Shown here: in pieces, positions 1 to 9,075 of the stretch
Layout: every line of letters begins with the position of its first letter
How positions within the stretch are numbered: position 1 is the stretch's first letter
From: Candidatus Altimarinota bacterium
GTDB taxonomy: Bacteria > Patescibacteriota > Gracilibacteria > BD1-5 > UBA6164
Assembly (NCBI GenBank): GCA_028688895.1
Contig: JAQTXG010000011.1
Span: 1 to 46,888, forward strand
Direction of reading: 5' to 3'
Length of the DNA stretch: 46,888 nucleotides
Notes under the pieces: model-generated
Database searches by the model: none
What the model saw: the letters and a program-made list of their open reading frames with translations, nothing else
Told to the model about the DNA's origin: nothing
Program-made: the position numbers and the translations under genes

Positions 1-1541
1 GCTTCTGCTTCTTTTACTAGTCTATCTACTTCAGCATCATCCATACCTGTAGAACCTTGGATTGTTATGTGTTGTTCTTTACCTGTACCTTTGTCTTTTG
101 CTTTTACTTTTAGTACTCAGTTTGCATCTATATCGAAGCTTACTTCTATTTGTGGAGTACCTCTTGGAGCTGGGTTAATACCATCTAAGATAAATCTACC
201 TAGTGATTTGTTGTCAGCTGCCATGTCTCTTTCTCATTGTAATACATGTATTTCTACACTTGGTTGGTTGTCTACTGCAGTAGAGAATGTTTCAGTTTTA
301 TTTGCTGGAATAGTAGCATTTCTAAGAATCATAGGTGTTCTAATACCTCACATAGTTTCTATACCTAGAGTAAGTGGAGTAACATCTAGCAATAATACAT
401 CAGTAACATCTCAACCGATAATACCAGCTTGTATAGCTGCTCATAGAGCTACAGCTTCGTCAGGATTGATTCATGCATTTGGTTTTTTACCGAAAAATGT
501 TTCTACTTTTTTCACTACAAGTGGGATTCTAGTAGACCCTCATACAAGTAATACTTGGTGTAATTCACTAGCAGATAATCATGCATCTTTTAATACTTTT
601 TTACATGGTTCTATAGATTTTTCTACCAAGTCTCCGATTAATTCTTCAAATTTAGTTCTAGTAATAGTCATCATCAAGTTTTTTGGACCACTTGAATCAA
701 CAGTGATATATGGTAAGTTGATATCATATTCGCTAGTACTTGATAATTCTTTTTTAGCTTTTTCAGCTTCGTCTCTCACTCTTTGAAGTGCCATTGGGTC
801 ATTTCTCAAATCAATAGCTTGATCTTTTTTGAATTCATCTATTACATAGTCTAATATCTTTTTATCAAAATCATCTCAACCTAGGTGTGTGTCACCATTT
901 GTAGCTAATACTTCAAATGTACCTTCTTCTGATAATTCTAATATAGATATATCAAATGTACCACCTCATAGATCGTAAACTGCTATTTTTTCGTTTTTAC
1001 CTTTACCTGCACCATATGATAGAGCAGCTGCAGTAGGTTCATTTACTATTCTTTTTACTTCTAGTCATGCGATTTTACCAGCATTGATAGTAGCTTGTCT
1101 TTGGTCATCATTGAAGTATGCTGGTACAGTGATTACAGCTTCTGTAACTGTTTGTCCTAAGAATTTTTCTGCATCTTCTTTGATTTTCATAAGTACGTGT
1201 GCACCTATTTCTTCTGGTCTCACTTCTTTTCAGTCAAATTTGATAAGAGCTTCACCATTTTTTCATTTTACTACTTCAAATGGTACAGACGCGATTTCGT
1301 CTTTTACTTCGTCAAATTTTCTACCTATGAATCTCTTAGCTGAGAATATAGTACCAGCTGGATTTGTAATAGCTTGTCTTTTAGCAGGAGTACCTACTAT
1401 GATATTTCAGTCTTTGTGGGCAACTATACTAGGAGTTGTTCTGTTTCATTCAGCGTTTGGTATTACTTTTGCTTCACCTCATTCCATGAAAGCAACACAA
1501 GAGTTAGTAGTTCATAAGTCTATTCATATAATTTTTCACAT
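1..1541 (-). CDS. dnaK: Hsp70 chaperone DnaK, C-terminus beyond the left edge
   Basis: ATP-dependent chaperone that binds exposed hydrophobic peptides with DnaJ and GrpE in the cytoplasm. About 513 codons are present, starting at ATG 1541; a full DnaK has about 630 residues, so the end of the substrate-binding part is missing. The N-terminus reads [18 protein letters not shown], the phosphate-1 loop, with glycines 2, 6 and 10 encoded by TGA. Further on come [19 protein letters not shown] and VYDLGGGTFD, all DnaK signatures. The gene is preceded by a promoter and a CIRCE-like operator. A 239-codon open frame on the opposite strand (67-786) is its antisense shadow. Family assignment is certain. 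Confidence 0.98.
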
Positions 1542-1587
1542 AGTTTTATTAGTTAATAGTTAATTGTCATTTTTATGACTTGAGAAT

Positions 1588-1615
1588 ATTTTATTATTTT
1601 TTTTTATCTTGTCAA
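1588..1615 (-). promoter_or_regulatory. dnaK promoter
   Basis: On the minus strand a TTGACA box (1610-1615) is followed after 16 bases by TAAAAT (1588-1593), about 45 bases upstream of the dnaK ATG. The 16-base spacer is the same as in most other promoters readable in this window. Confidence 0.7.
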
Positions 1616-1622
1616 AAGTTTT

Positions 1623-1649
1623 TTAGCACTTTTTTGTTTTAAGTGCTAA
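1623..1649. promoter_or_regulatory. CIRCE-like HrcA operator
   Basis: TTAGCACTT, nine bases, AAGTGCTAA: a perfect inverted repeat with the classical CIRCE spacing. The usual consensus is TTAGCACTC-N9-GAGTGCTAA, so only the innermost base pair differs. It lies just upstream of the dnaK -35 box. HrcA repressor is expected to bind here and to release on heat shock; hrcA itself is not in this window. Confidence 0.85.
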
Positions 1650-1670
1650 AATGTGATTTTTGTATAATAA

Positions 1671-1693
1671 AAAGGCCCGCATTGCGGGCCTTT
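1671..1693. terminator. GC-rich bidirectional terminator
   Basis: Ten-base perfect stem AAAGGCCCGC / GCGGGCCTTT with a three-base loop, followed leftwards by a T-rich tract. It ends the minus-strand gene at 1741. Its GC content is far above anything else nearby. Confidence 0.85.
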
Positions 1694-1702
1694 AATTGTT
1701 TT

Positions 1703-1733
1703 AAGTATCAGATAAAATCAATTACTGATACTT
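1703..1733. repeat. Hairpin between the small gene and its terminator
   Basis: Nine-base perfect inverted repeat AAGTATCAG / CTGATACTT enclosing 13 bases, directly downstream of the 1741-1983 gene. Role unknown; it could stabilise the mRNA 3' end. Confidence 0.5.
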
Positions 1734-1740
1734 GGAATTT

Positions 1741-1983
1741 TTACTTCATTTTATCTAGGAATTTAACTATTTTTTGTTTAGCTCCGTTGTACAGATTGGA
1801 TTGAAGTATCATATTTTTCAGCTGTTTTTTTATTTGGGATAGCCCTATCTCAGCCTTTTGGAATAACGCAATTACTTCTTGTTTTAGTTTGCTGATTTCT
1901 TTTTTCAGGTTGTTTTTGCTTGCTGTTTTTTCTTGGAAATTTAAAACATCAAGAATATTTGCTTGTGCAGTAATCGGTGTCAT
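1741..1983 (-). CDS. Small helical protein of unknown function, possibly acquired
   Basis: 80 residues, starting MTPITAQANILDVLNF and rich in Lys, Gln and Leu; the middle (about residues 22-60) looks like one or two amphipathic helices or a coiled coil. No family recognised. A GAGG Shine-Dalgarno lies six bases before the ATG, which is unusual here. Its two glycines use GGG and GGA and no TGA occurs; codons such as CTG, AGC, CCG and GCG are more frequent than in neighbours. With the GC-rich terminator behind it, this suggests a gene that came from a standard-code donor. It has its own promoter (2040-2067), so it is transcribed alone. Confidence 0.75.
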   Translation of the reverse strand: MTPITAQANILDVLNFQEKTASKNNLKKEISKLKQEVIALFQKAEIGLSQIKKQLKNMILQSNLYNGAKQKIVKFLDKMK

Positions 1984-2039
1984 AAATACCTCATAATTTG
2001 TTTTAGTTTTTTGAACTATTTTATTAATAGCTCATATTA

Positions 2040-2067
2040 ATAATATTAAAATACTACTTATTGTCAA
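2040..2067 (-). promoter_or_regulatory. Promoter of the small gene at 1741-1983
   Basis: Minus-strand TTGACA (2062-2067), 16-base spacer, TATTAT (2040-2045), about 56 bases before the start codon. Confidence 0.6.
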
Positions 2068-2072
2068 ATTAT

Positions 2073-2100
2073 TTGCTATATAAATTAAATATGTTATAAT
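2073..2100 (+). promoter_or_regulatory. Promoter of the 2132 small gene
   Basis: TTGCTA (2073-2078), 16 bases, TATAAT (2095-2100), about 31 bases before the ATG. It lies back to back with the minus-strand promoter at 2040-2067, so the two overlap. Confidence 0.65.
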
Positions 2101-2131
2101 ATATATAATATTAACTTAATATATATTTTAT

Positions 2132-2269
2132 ATGTCAGAAAATAATCAAATAAATAATTGAGATAATCAAATGGATGATTACCAAAATCAAGAAATGCTT
2201 AATAATGTATCAGATTATTATTCGGATTTAGTAGAAAAACTTTTAGAGGAAAGAAAGAAGTATCTTTAA
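2132..2269 (+). CDS. Small acidic protein, unknown
   Basis: 45 residues, MSENNQINNGDNQMDDYQ at the start and LVEKLLEERKKYL at the end, with one TGA read as Gly at residue 10. The first half is Asn/Gln/Asp-rich and probably disordered, the second half a short amphipathic helix. It has its own promoter and is closed by a terminator hairpin at 2287-2318, which supports a real transcription unit. No family recognised. Confidence 0.6.
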
Positions 2270-2286
2270 AATTTATTTAGTTGTAT

Positions 2287-2318
2287 AAAAATCATATTTT
2301 ATTTTGTATGATTTTTTA
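2287..2318 (+). terminator. Terminator after the 2132 small gene
   Basis: Stem AAAAATCATA / TATGATTTTT with a 10-base T-rich loop and a following T tract. Confidence 0.65.
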
Positions 2319-2322
2319 TTTT

Positions 2323-2350
2323 TTGACAAATTGTTATTATTGTGTAGATT
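2323..2350 (+). promoter_or_regulatory. Probable promoter of the proS leader
   Basis: TTGACA (2323-2328), 16 bases, TAGATT (2345-2350). The -10 box is weak but the spacing matches the other promoters. Transcription would begin near 2357, giving a leader of about 185 bases before proS. Confidence 0.45.
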
Positions 2351-2377
2351 ATATACTATAAATTACTAATTAAAAAT

Positions 2378-2428
2378 ATGATTAAACAATACAAAATATT
2401 CCTGCATCCCGTAGACCCTAAAAATTAG
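2378..2428 (+). CDS. Candidate leader peptide of proS
   Basis: A 16-residue reading frame, MIKQYKIFLHPVDPKN, ending in TAG. It contains two proline codons (CCC, which is rare here, and CCT) immediately before the stop, which itself lies inside the first hairpin of the leader. Its place ahead of the prolyl-tRNA synthetase gene suggests a sensor of charged tRNA-Pro. There is no clear Shine-Dalgarno, which is common for native genes in this window. Translation is inferred only. Confidence 0.45.
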   Translation: MIKQYKIFLHPVDPKN

Positions 2429-2514
2429 GGAGTTTTGTTTGTATGTAATTTTGTATAAATAAAATGTATTTTTTAAGTAAAAGAAAGCTCTCTAATTTTT
2501 AGGGAGTTTTTTTG
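2416..2514 (+). promoter_or_regulatory. Attenuator-like leader hairpins of proS
   Basis: Two stem-loops each followed by T-rich DNA: CCCTAA-AAA-TTAGGG at 2416-2430, and CTCTCTAA / TTAGGGAG at 2489-2505 with a run of T to 2513. The 17 bases at 2416-2432 can pair with 2489-2505 with a single mismatch, so the first arm can act as an antiterminator against the second hairpin. Such mutually exclusive folds are the hallmark of transcription attenuation. Whether the signal is ribosome stalling in the leader frame or uncharged tRNA cannot be told. Confidence 0.6.
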
Positions 2515-2541
2515 AATATTTTAATAATTAATAAAAATAAT

Positions 2542-4221
2542 ATGATAAAATTATCAAATTTTCCATTTAAAACTTTAAAAACTAGACCAAAAGTGAGTGA
2601 TAATATATCTACTAGTATATTGTTACAGGCTTGATTTATTAGACAAACAATGGCATGAGTATATTCTTATACTACATTATGACAAAGAGTAATTGAGAAT
2701 ATTAAAAAAATTACTAGAGAAGAACTAAATAATTATGGTTGTTATGAAACTTATATGCCATGATTGTCTCCGAGAGAAATCTGGGATAAAACATGAAGAT
2801 GGGATATAGAAGATTATTTTAAAGTAGATGCACATGGGGATAAACAATATAGGTTAAACCCAACACATGAAGAAATTGTTGTACCACTTATGCAAGATTT
2901 TATTGGTTCTTATAAAGATTCTGAAACTTGTGTATATCAAATAAAAGATAAATATAGAAACGAAAAAAGAGCAAAATCATGATTATTAAGATGAAGAGAT
3001 TTTATAATGAAAGATGCTTATTCTTTTCATTTAACAAATGAAGGTTTTGAAGAGTATTATGAATGAATGAAAAAAATTTATATGAGTATTTTTGAAAGAC
3101 TTTGACTTTGAAAAGATACATATATAACAGTTGCAGATGGTTGAGTTTTTACAGATAAATATTCTCATGAATTTCAAACAGTATTACCTATATGAGAAGA
3201 TACTATTTATATAGATGATACTACTTGAGAATCTTTTAATCAAGAAGTTGCTCCTAGTAAAATATGAATAGAAAATATTTCTGATATTGAGATGTTTGAA
3301 AAACAAGATATAGAACATGATTCAAGTATTGTATGAGTGGAAGCTTTGGAAAAATTGTTAGGAGTTCCGGTTATAAAAACAACCAAAACTTTATTTTTTG
3401 TTGCAGATGATAATAGATTTGTAGTAGCTAGTTTGAGAGGTGATTATGAAGTAAATACTATTAAACTAAGGCAAATTGTATGATGTAATAGTTTATTAAT
3501 GGCTAGTGAAGAAATGGTGAAAAAATATATTTGAACAAATATATGATTTGCATGAATAATAAATTTACCAGATAGTGTAGAATTGTATATTGATGATTCT
3601 GTTGAATGAATGACAAATTTTGAAACATGAACAAATAGAGATAATCATCATAGTATAAATGTAAATTTTTGAAGAGATTTAACTATTCCTGATAGATTTT
3701 ATGATTTTAAAGATGCAAAAATTTGAGATAAAAATCCTAGTACTTGAATTATTTATAGAGTAGAAAAAGCTTCTGAAGTATGAAATATTTTTCCACTTGA
3801 AACAAAATATACAAAACCTTTTTGAATGAAATTTACTGATGAAAATAATACAGAACAAGACGTAATAATGTGATGTTATGGTATAGGTATTTCTAGACTT
3901 ATGTGAGTTATAGCTGAGTATTATATGACTGAAAATGGTATAGCTTGGCCTGAAAGTGTTGCTCCAGCTGATTATTATATAATAGTTATATGAGAGGAAA
4001 ACTTGGAAAAAGCAAATGAAATGGCTATAAAATTGGAACAAGAATGAAAATCTGTAATACTAGATGATAGGATGTCAAAAAAAATAGGTTTTGGACAAAA
4101 AGCAGGGGACTCAGAATTGTTTTGAATACCAAATAGAGTAGTAATTTCTCCAAAAACAGTTGAACAATGAGGTTATGAATTGACTATTAGAGGCAAAGAA
4201 TCACAATTAATCAAATTTTAA
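2542..4221 (+). CDS. proS: Proline-tRNA ligase
   Basis: 559 residues. Charges tRNA-Pro with proline using ATP, in the cytoplasm. The start IKLSNFPFKTLKTRP and LLQAGFIRQTMAGVYSY are typical of bacterial ProRS; class II motif 2 appears as NPTHEE with YQIKDKYRNEKRAKSGLLRG (about residues 105-155), and motif 3 as CYGIGISRLMG near residue 445, followed by a C-terminal anticodon-binding domain. Many glycines are TGA. Length and order fit the bacterial type that has an insertion between motifs 2 and 3. One base separates its TAA from the ATG of rlmH, so the two are co-transcribed. Confidence 0.96.
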
Positions 4222-4222
4222 T

Positions 4223-4675
4223 ATGATAAAAATAATCAGTTTTGTAGATTCATTTAAGCATTATGATGAACCTATAAAAGAGTTTCAAAAAAGACTTGGT
4301 AAGCAAGTAGAGTTTATGAAATTGAAACCATCAAAGAGAAAAGAAGTAAAAGAAATAATATATGAAGAATCAAAAGAATTATCTAGAATTTTGGAAAAAG
4401 AAAAATGATATAAAGTGTTATTGTATATAGATAGTAGACAGTTGTCTACAATGGATTTTTATGAACTTATAGAGCAAAAACAGATGCAATATTCCACTGT
4501 GATTTTTGTTATTTGATGAGCATATGGAGTGGATTTGGATGTAATAAAAAATAATATAGATCAAAAAATATCACTTTCTCCTATGACTTTTCCACATGCT
4601 CAAGCTATTATGATGCTTTATGAACAGTTGTATAGAGTTAGTTGTATAAAAAAGGGTGTTAATTATCATCATTAA
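4223..4675 (+). CDS. rlmH: 23S rRNA pseudouridine-1915 N3-methyltransferase
   Basis: 150 residues, usual length of the family. Uses SAM to methylate the N3 of pseudouridine in helix 69 of 23S rRNA on assembled ribosomes. The SPOUT-fold signatures are present: FVIGGAYGVD near residue 100 (two of the glycines by TGA), LSPMTFPHAQAIMMLYEQLYR, and the ending NYHH. The start is one base after the proS stop. Bidirectional terminator follows immediately. Confidence 0.95.
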
Positions 4676-4705
4676 AAAAACAAAAGATTAGTCTTTTGTT
4701 TTTTT
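4674..4705. terminator. Bidirectional terminator between rlmH and the 4719 gene
   Basis: Fourteen-base perfect stem AAAAAAACAAAAGA / TCTTTTGTTTTTTT with loop TTAG; serves the convergent genes on both sides. Confidence 0.85.
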
Positions 4706-4718
4706 GTTGTACTAATTT

Positions 4719-5216
4719 TTATAATTCAGGTAAAAATGCTGCAAATACATATAACAAGATTATAATAATTCATATTATTATTAAAATTATTTGCCACCAT
4801 GTGAATTTTTTTTGCGCTAAGTTTTGTTCTTGACTTTGCCAAAATTTATTCATAGAATTTACTAGTGGTAGTAATGGCATAAAAGAAAAAATTGTTATCA
4901 ATGAATATGGATCAGGTAATTTCCAGAGAATTGCAATGATGAAATAATATATACCGATAAGAGTTGGTGAAAATTTTGCAGATATATTTTTTTCTTTTAG
5001 GAATGTTTTTAGATATCATGCAAAACTTCATGCAAAAATAATGGAAAAAATAGTACGTAAAATAGGAGTGATTTTTAAATTTTGTTCTACTTTTAGAAAT
5101 TTCCAGTTTTTATAAAACCAAACTAGTTCGTATATACCAAAAGTAATAATCGAAAGTAGTATAAATCTCCATATAGGAATTATTTTTGAATAATTTTCAT
5201 TAGTTTTTTGTGTCAT
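4719..5216 (-). CDS. Membrane protein of unknown function
   Basis: 165 residues. After a short polar N-terminus it has hydrophobic segments at about 14-30 (FILLSIITFGIYELVWF, reminiscent of DUF4234-type proteins), 48-60, 82-100, 106-120 and 143-162, so about four or five membrane spans. The aromatic-rich WFYKNWKFLK follows the first span, as in DUF4234 proteins. Glycine by TGA at several places confirms the reading past position 5028, where the standard code would stop. Function not known. Confidence 0.75.
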
Positions 5217-5282
5217 GTTTAGTTTGTTAGGATGTAAGATTTTTATGTAAATATTTTTTTATTTTGGAAATCAAATTTTGTT

Positions 5283-5905
5283 TTAATTAATAATTTGATA
5301 TCTGAAATTTTCTCAAAATAGTAAATTTTTAACTTTGTATTCTCATTCATAATCATATGTTAAAAATTTTTCTAAATCTTCTTCTTTTGAATTAGCTTTT
5401 TCTCTTCAATCTTTTCAATCAAAGAAGTATTTATCATCTCAAAAATATGTATTATAATATTCTAATTGTAATTCTTTGTGTCTTTTAAGTGAATGTAAAT
5501 CTTCTCAATCTATATCTAGTACTTTTTCTTATAATTCTTTTGTAAGTTTTGTGTATCATCTGTTTATAAAGAATTGTTCTAATACTTTTTCTAGTTCTTT
5601 GTTTTCATTAGTTACAAATTTATTTTTATCTTCATCGAAGTATTTATTATCTATTACATAATAATTTAATAATCATGAAAGTTCGAAATAGCAGTATGGA
5701 TGAATTCAAATTGTTAATCTATATCATTCTTCGTCTTCTATACCTCAACCAATTTTATCAATTTTTAATCATTTATTATTTGTGTACTTTTTTAGTTCTG
5801 TAACAATTTCATATTCATAATTATCAAATTGTTTTATAAATCCGTCTAGATAATCTTTGTTTAAATATTTTAATAATTTATTAATTAATTTTCTTTTATC
5901 TAAAA
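5283..5905 (-). pseudogene. Decayed paralogue of the neighbouring immunity-like gene
   Basis: An open frame without any ATG, GTG or TTG start, from about 5905 down to TAA at 5283, interrupted by an in-frame TAA at 5529-5531. The two halves read on in the same frame: KVLEQFFINRGYTKLTKEL, stop, then EKVLDIDGEDLHSLKRHKEL. KVLEQFF..RGYTKL matches TLEQFLEEKGYKNL of the gene at 5937-6880, so the two are paralogues. It lies behind that gene's terminator with no promoter seen. Most likely an orphan immunity gene in decay. Confidence 0.65.
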
Positions 5906-5935
5906 ACTCTAATAGATTTTTCTATTAGAGTTTTT
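5902..5935. terminator. Terminator at the end of the toxin island
   Basis: Fifteen-base perfect stem AAAAACTCTAATAGA / TCTATTAGAGTTTTT with a TTTT loop. It closes the minus-strand train that begins at 15201. Confidence 0.8.
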
Positions 5936-5936
5936 C

Positions 5937-6880
5937 TTAATCTTCAATTAATACTTCTTCTCAAAACTCTTCTTTTATTTCATCAAGATGTTCACTTTGT
6001 TTTTCTTCACTTCAGTCTTTGTCATTTAGTCAGTCAAAAAAACTTATGAAATATCATTTTGTATGAGTTTTATTTTTAGGTATTCCTCTATTAATTCTTC
6101 AACCATGGTAGATGTAAATTATTCATTTTCACCGAAAACTACATGGTATATTGTATATGGTCATTCATATTGACTTTTGCAGTATTTTTCGAAATCTATG
6201 TCTCTATCTATTTTTATGTTTCATAATTCTTTTTTTCTATCTTGTACATGTTTATCATATGATTCCATGCCTTGTATACCAAGCTCGTATTTTATTGGTT
6301 CATCATATATGAAATCTGAAGTTAAAAAATATTCTCAATAGTCTATAAATCATTCTTTGTAATTATCTTTTAGATATTCTTTGTAATCTTCAAAAGGCAT
6401 ATGATTTACTCACACTAAATCAGTAGGAATATTCCGTATTTCTTCTGGAAGATTTTTGTATCATTTTTCTTCTAAGAATTGTTCTAGAGTATCTATTATA
6501 AATTTTTCTTGTTCACTTATTTCTATATCTCTGTATTTTTCAATGTGATAGTATGGTAAATTATAACTTATTTCTATATTAAACGGACTACATTTTATTG
6601 TATTCGATTTGTAATCAAAGCTAAATACATTTGTTCAGTATTTATGTTCAAATGTATAAAATCAATATTTAAAATCTTTAATAATTTTATTTTTTTTATT
6701 AAAATATATATCAAATTTGAATGTTAAATTTTCACAGAACTTTTTATCTTTCTCTATTTCATATTTCCATCATTTTAATAATTTAGAATCTATATTTTTT
6801 TTGTAGTATAAATCTAGTATATCTTTTGGGATATTATTAATATTTTTTTTAAAAATACTTATATTTTCATTTTTGTTCAT
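5937..6880 (-). pseudogene. Putative immunity gene of the Ntox50-like tip, frameshifted near its end
   Basis: Begins at ATG 6880, 13 bases after the stop of the toxin tip at 6894. The first frame runs 253 codons (MNKNENISIFKKNINNIP...) to TAA at 6119. Around 6120-6128 a one-base shift opens another frame that continues sensibly (IIYIYHGGRINRGIPKNK ... KEEFGEEVLIED) to TAA at 5937, directly in front of a terminator. A missing base in the AAAATGAA stretch would explain it. No family recognised; the acidic soluble character and position directly behind a toxin tip suggest an immunity protein. Without the shift it would be about 313 residues. Confidence 0.6.
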
Positions 6881-6893
6881 ATTTAGAAAGTTA

Positions 6894-8342
6894 CTAATTT
6901 ATATTATTTTGTAATCATAGTCTAGAATTAATATCAACAGGGAATCAATGAACTGCTCAGTCACTTGTTACTATAATTTTCATTTTATTAGTAAGTTCTC
7001 AGCTATTATGAGTTCAAAATAAATCTCACATATCTACAATATAACCTTTTGATTGTCATTTTATTAAGTCAAAATCTGCTCTTGGTATTTTATTCATTGC
7101 ATCCATTTGTAGATTATAAACTTCATCTAGATTTGTTGAATTATAGTACGATTTATCTCTATCAAAATATCTTGTTCATTGAACATGTTCTTGGATTTTA
7201 TTGGTATTTTTAAATTTATACTCTATTCAATTTGGAAGTCAAATACTTATTCTTTGTTGTTTAATTCATTGAGCATAAAATGAGTATTTATTTGATAAAT
7301 CACTCATTAATAAATTTCAACTTATAACGTTTAATTTTTTTATACTATATCAGTTTTCAGACATTTCAACAGTAAACATAACTCTTTGAAGCCAAATAAT
7401 TTTACTTAGTCATCATCATAATAATCATACTAATTTTAGTTTTCAAATTGGATCAATAAGTTCATATCATACATGTGTACTAGTGTAGCTTCAAAATTTT
7501 GCTCTTTCATAATCTCAGAGATTTTTTATAACTTCTGGTATTTTTTTTGCAGTTTCATATAAGTTATTAATTGTTTGGTATCAGCTTTTTAATATTTTAT
7601 CAGTATTGTAAAATAAGTCGTATGCTCATTTGAAAAATCATTCTATTCATATTAAAAAATCATTAAAACTTGTATTAAATAAATCATTATATCATTGTAA
7701 AATTTCTTTTAGTCATTCTATAGTTCAATCTTTTACTCATTTTTTTATTTCATTTTCATTTGCATTTGGTTTTTCAATCATTTGTCTTCTTACTTCATCT
7801 TCGAAGTTTCTTAAAAACTTTCAATCATTTTTCAGTTTATATTCAAATAATGCTCATGCTAAGAATTCTAAATCAGCATTTACCTCTGCTTTATCAATTT
7901 TTGTGTATACATCCCAAATTATACATCAATTTGTACATTCTATGTTTCTTTTAATTTTATCATATGTTGAACTTAAATTTTGAAGTTTTAGATTTTTATT
8001 AACAAAGTCTAATCTAGTTCTGACTTTACTGTGTAATTGTTTAAAAACTTCTTGTTTATGATATGCGCTTATTACTTCTATTTTTTCTGTAGAATATGTA
8101 TAACTATCATTCGCATTTATCTTGTAATCAACCCATATTTTAGCAGGGTAGTCTAAATCTGTTCATTTCCTATTGTATTGTGCATAACTAGTGTATGTGT
8201 ATTCATTGTATTCCTTTGAGCTTTTTTTTCATCAGTTGTGATAGTATCTTGTAATATTTGGAGTAAGTATATATTGTTGTGATGTTAAGTCTGGTTTTCA
8301 GTTATTTAATTCTTCTAATATAATTGTTTTTTCAAAACGCAA
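6894..8342 (-). pseudogene. Orphan polymorphic-toxin module with Ntox50-like tip
   Basis: About 480 codons ending at TAG 6894, with no ATG; the frame opens at 8366 and the first possible start is TTG at 8342. It begins FEKTIILEELNNGKPDL, which joins two segments that lie about 340 bases apart in the large toxin gene, then follows that protein through its pretoxin region (including 151 identical bases). The last about 110 residues differ and read IQEHVQGTRYFDRDKSYYNS ... KGYIVDMGDLFGTHNSGELT ... VTSDGAVHGFPVD, which resembles the KQ-HI-GT and ...YS-G-HIVP pattern of polymorphic toxin type 50. It is probably a silent cassette that can be recombined onto the expressed gene. Confidence 0.65.
8115..8265. 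repeat. 151-bp segment identical to 12433-12583
   Basis: Within the orphan module; copy of part of the pretoxin region of the large toxin gene, same orientation, offset 4318 bases. Homology is weaker on both sides. The sharp edges suggest recent gene conversion. Confidence 0.85.
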
Positions 8343-9073
8343 TTCAATCCTGTCAATTTGATTCAGTTACTATAAAATCTACTTCTAATTTATTTATTAT
8401 TTACATAATCACTTTCAAATACATTTTCTAATAAAGTTATTTCTACTCAAAACATTTCAAATGTTTGTCTATCATTTGAATTTGTTATATTTTTCCATAT
8501 TTTTTTTACTTTTTCTATTCATTTTTGACTTGTTTCTTTTGTATAAATTCTAGGATTATAAAAATATCCCATTTCAGTTAAAGTAGCTCAATCTTTTACA
8601 AAACTAGATATTTCCTTTTTTGTAAGTTTATCTAATTGTACATATACTTGTAGAGGTGAATTGATTAGTATTTCTTTTTCCTTATCTGTATAATTTTTTA
8701 ATCATTGTACTTTTTTTAATGTATCTTTTTTTATTTTTAGATGTAATCATTTTCTATTTCATAGTTCTGATACTTTCATTTTTAATAATCACTTATTTAA
8801 AATTGGTAAAAGATAGTCTAAAGAAATATCTAATATTACATGTTTTTTATTATTATTTAACAACATATTTAATTCTTTTTCATTTATTGTTTGACCAATT
8901 ATTGAATCTAAATTAATTGATTCTTTCCGAAAATATAATTTATCAATACAATAATTTGCCATTTCCTTATTTATAAATGGTGTAAATAAACTATACTTAT
9001 CTAATATTTGAAAATGTTGATTTTCTTCGTGTTGAGAATTAAATTTTCAATAATATTCTTCTTTTATTTCCAT
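8302..9073 (-). pseudogene. Putative immunity gene, 3' end shifted at a cassette junction
   Basis: Starts at ATG 9073, two bases after the stop of the preceding remnant. The first frame gives 227 residues (MEIKEEYYGKFNSQHEEN ...) ending at TAA 8390. Just before the stop, in an AT-repeat stretch, the +1 frame continues as KLEVDFIVTESNGQDGIAFG to TAA 8302; the last part of that runs into DNA copied from the toxin gene. So the original 3' end was probably cut off by the recombination that placed the next toxin module here. No family recognised; soluble, Lys/Glu-rich. Position between two toxin fragments suggests an immunity protein. Confidence 0.55.
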
Positions 9074-9075
9074 AT

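Noticed and set aside
67-786. Long plus-strand open frame opposite dnaK
   Set aside because: Exact antisense of the dnaK coding region; no family character and broken codon usage.
5529-5531. Reassignment of TAA to a sense codon because the frame continues behind it
   Set aside because: TAA ends almost all other genes here; decay of a start-less paralogue is the simpler reading.
7630-7983. Plus-strand open frames within the toxin island (also 8719-8916, 9008-9217, 13853-14278)
   Set aside because: They are opposite-strand shadows of the toxin, immunity and remnant genes, which read through with TGA as Gly.
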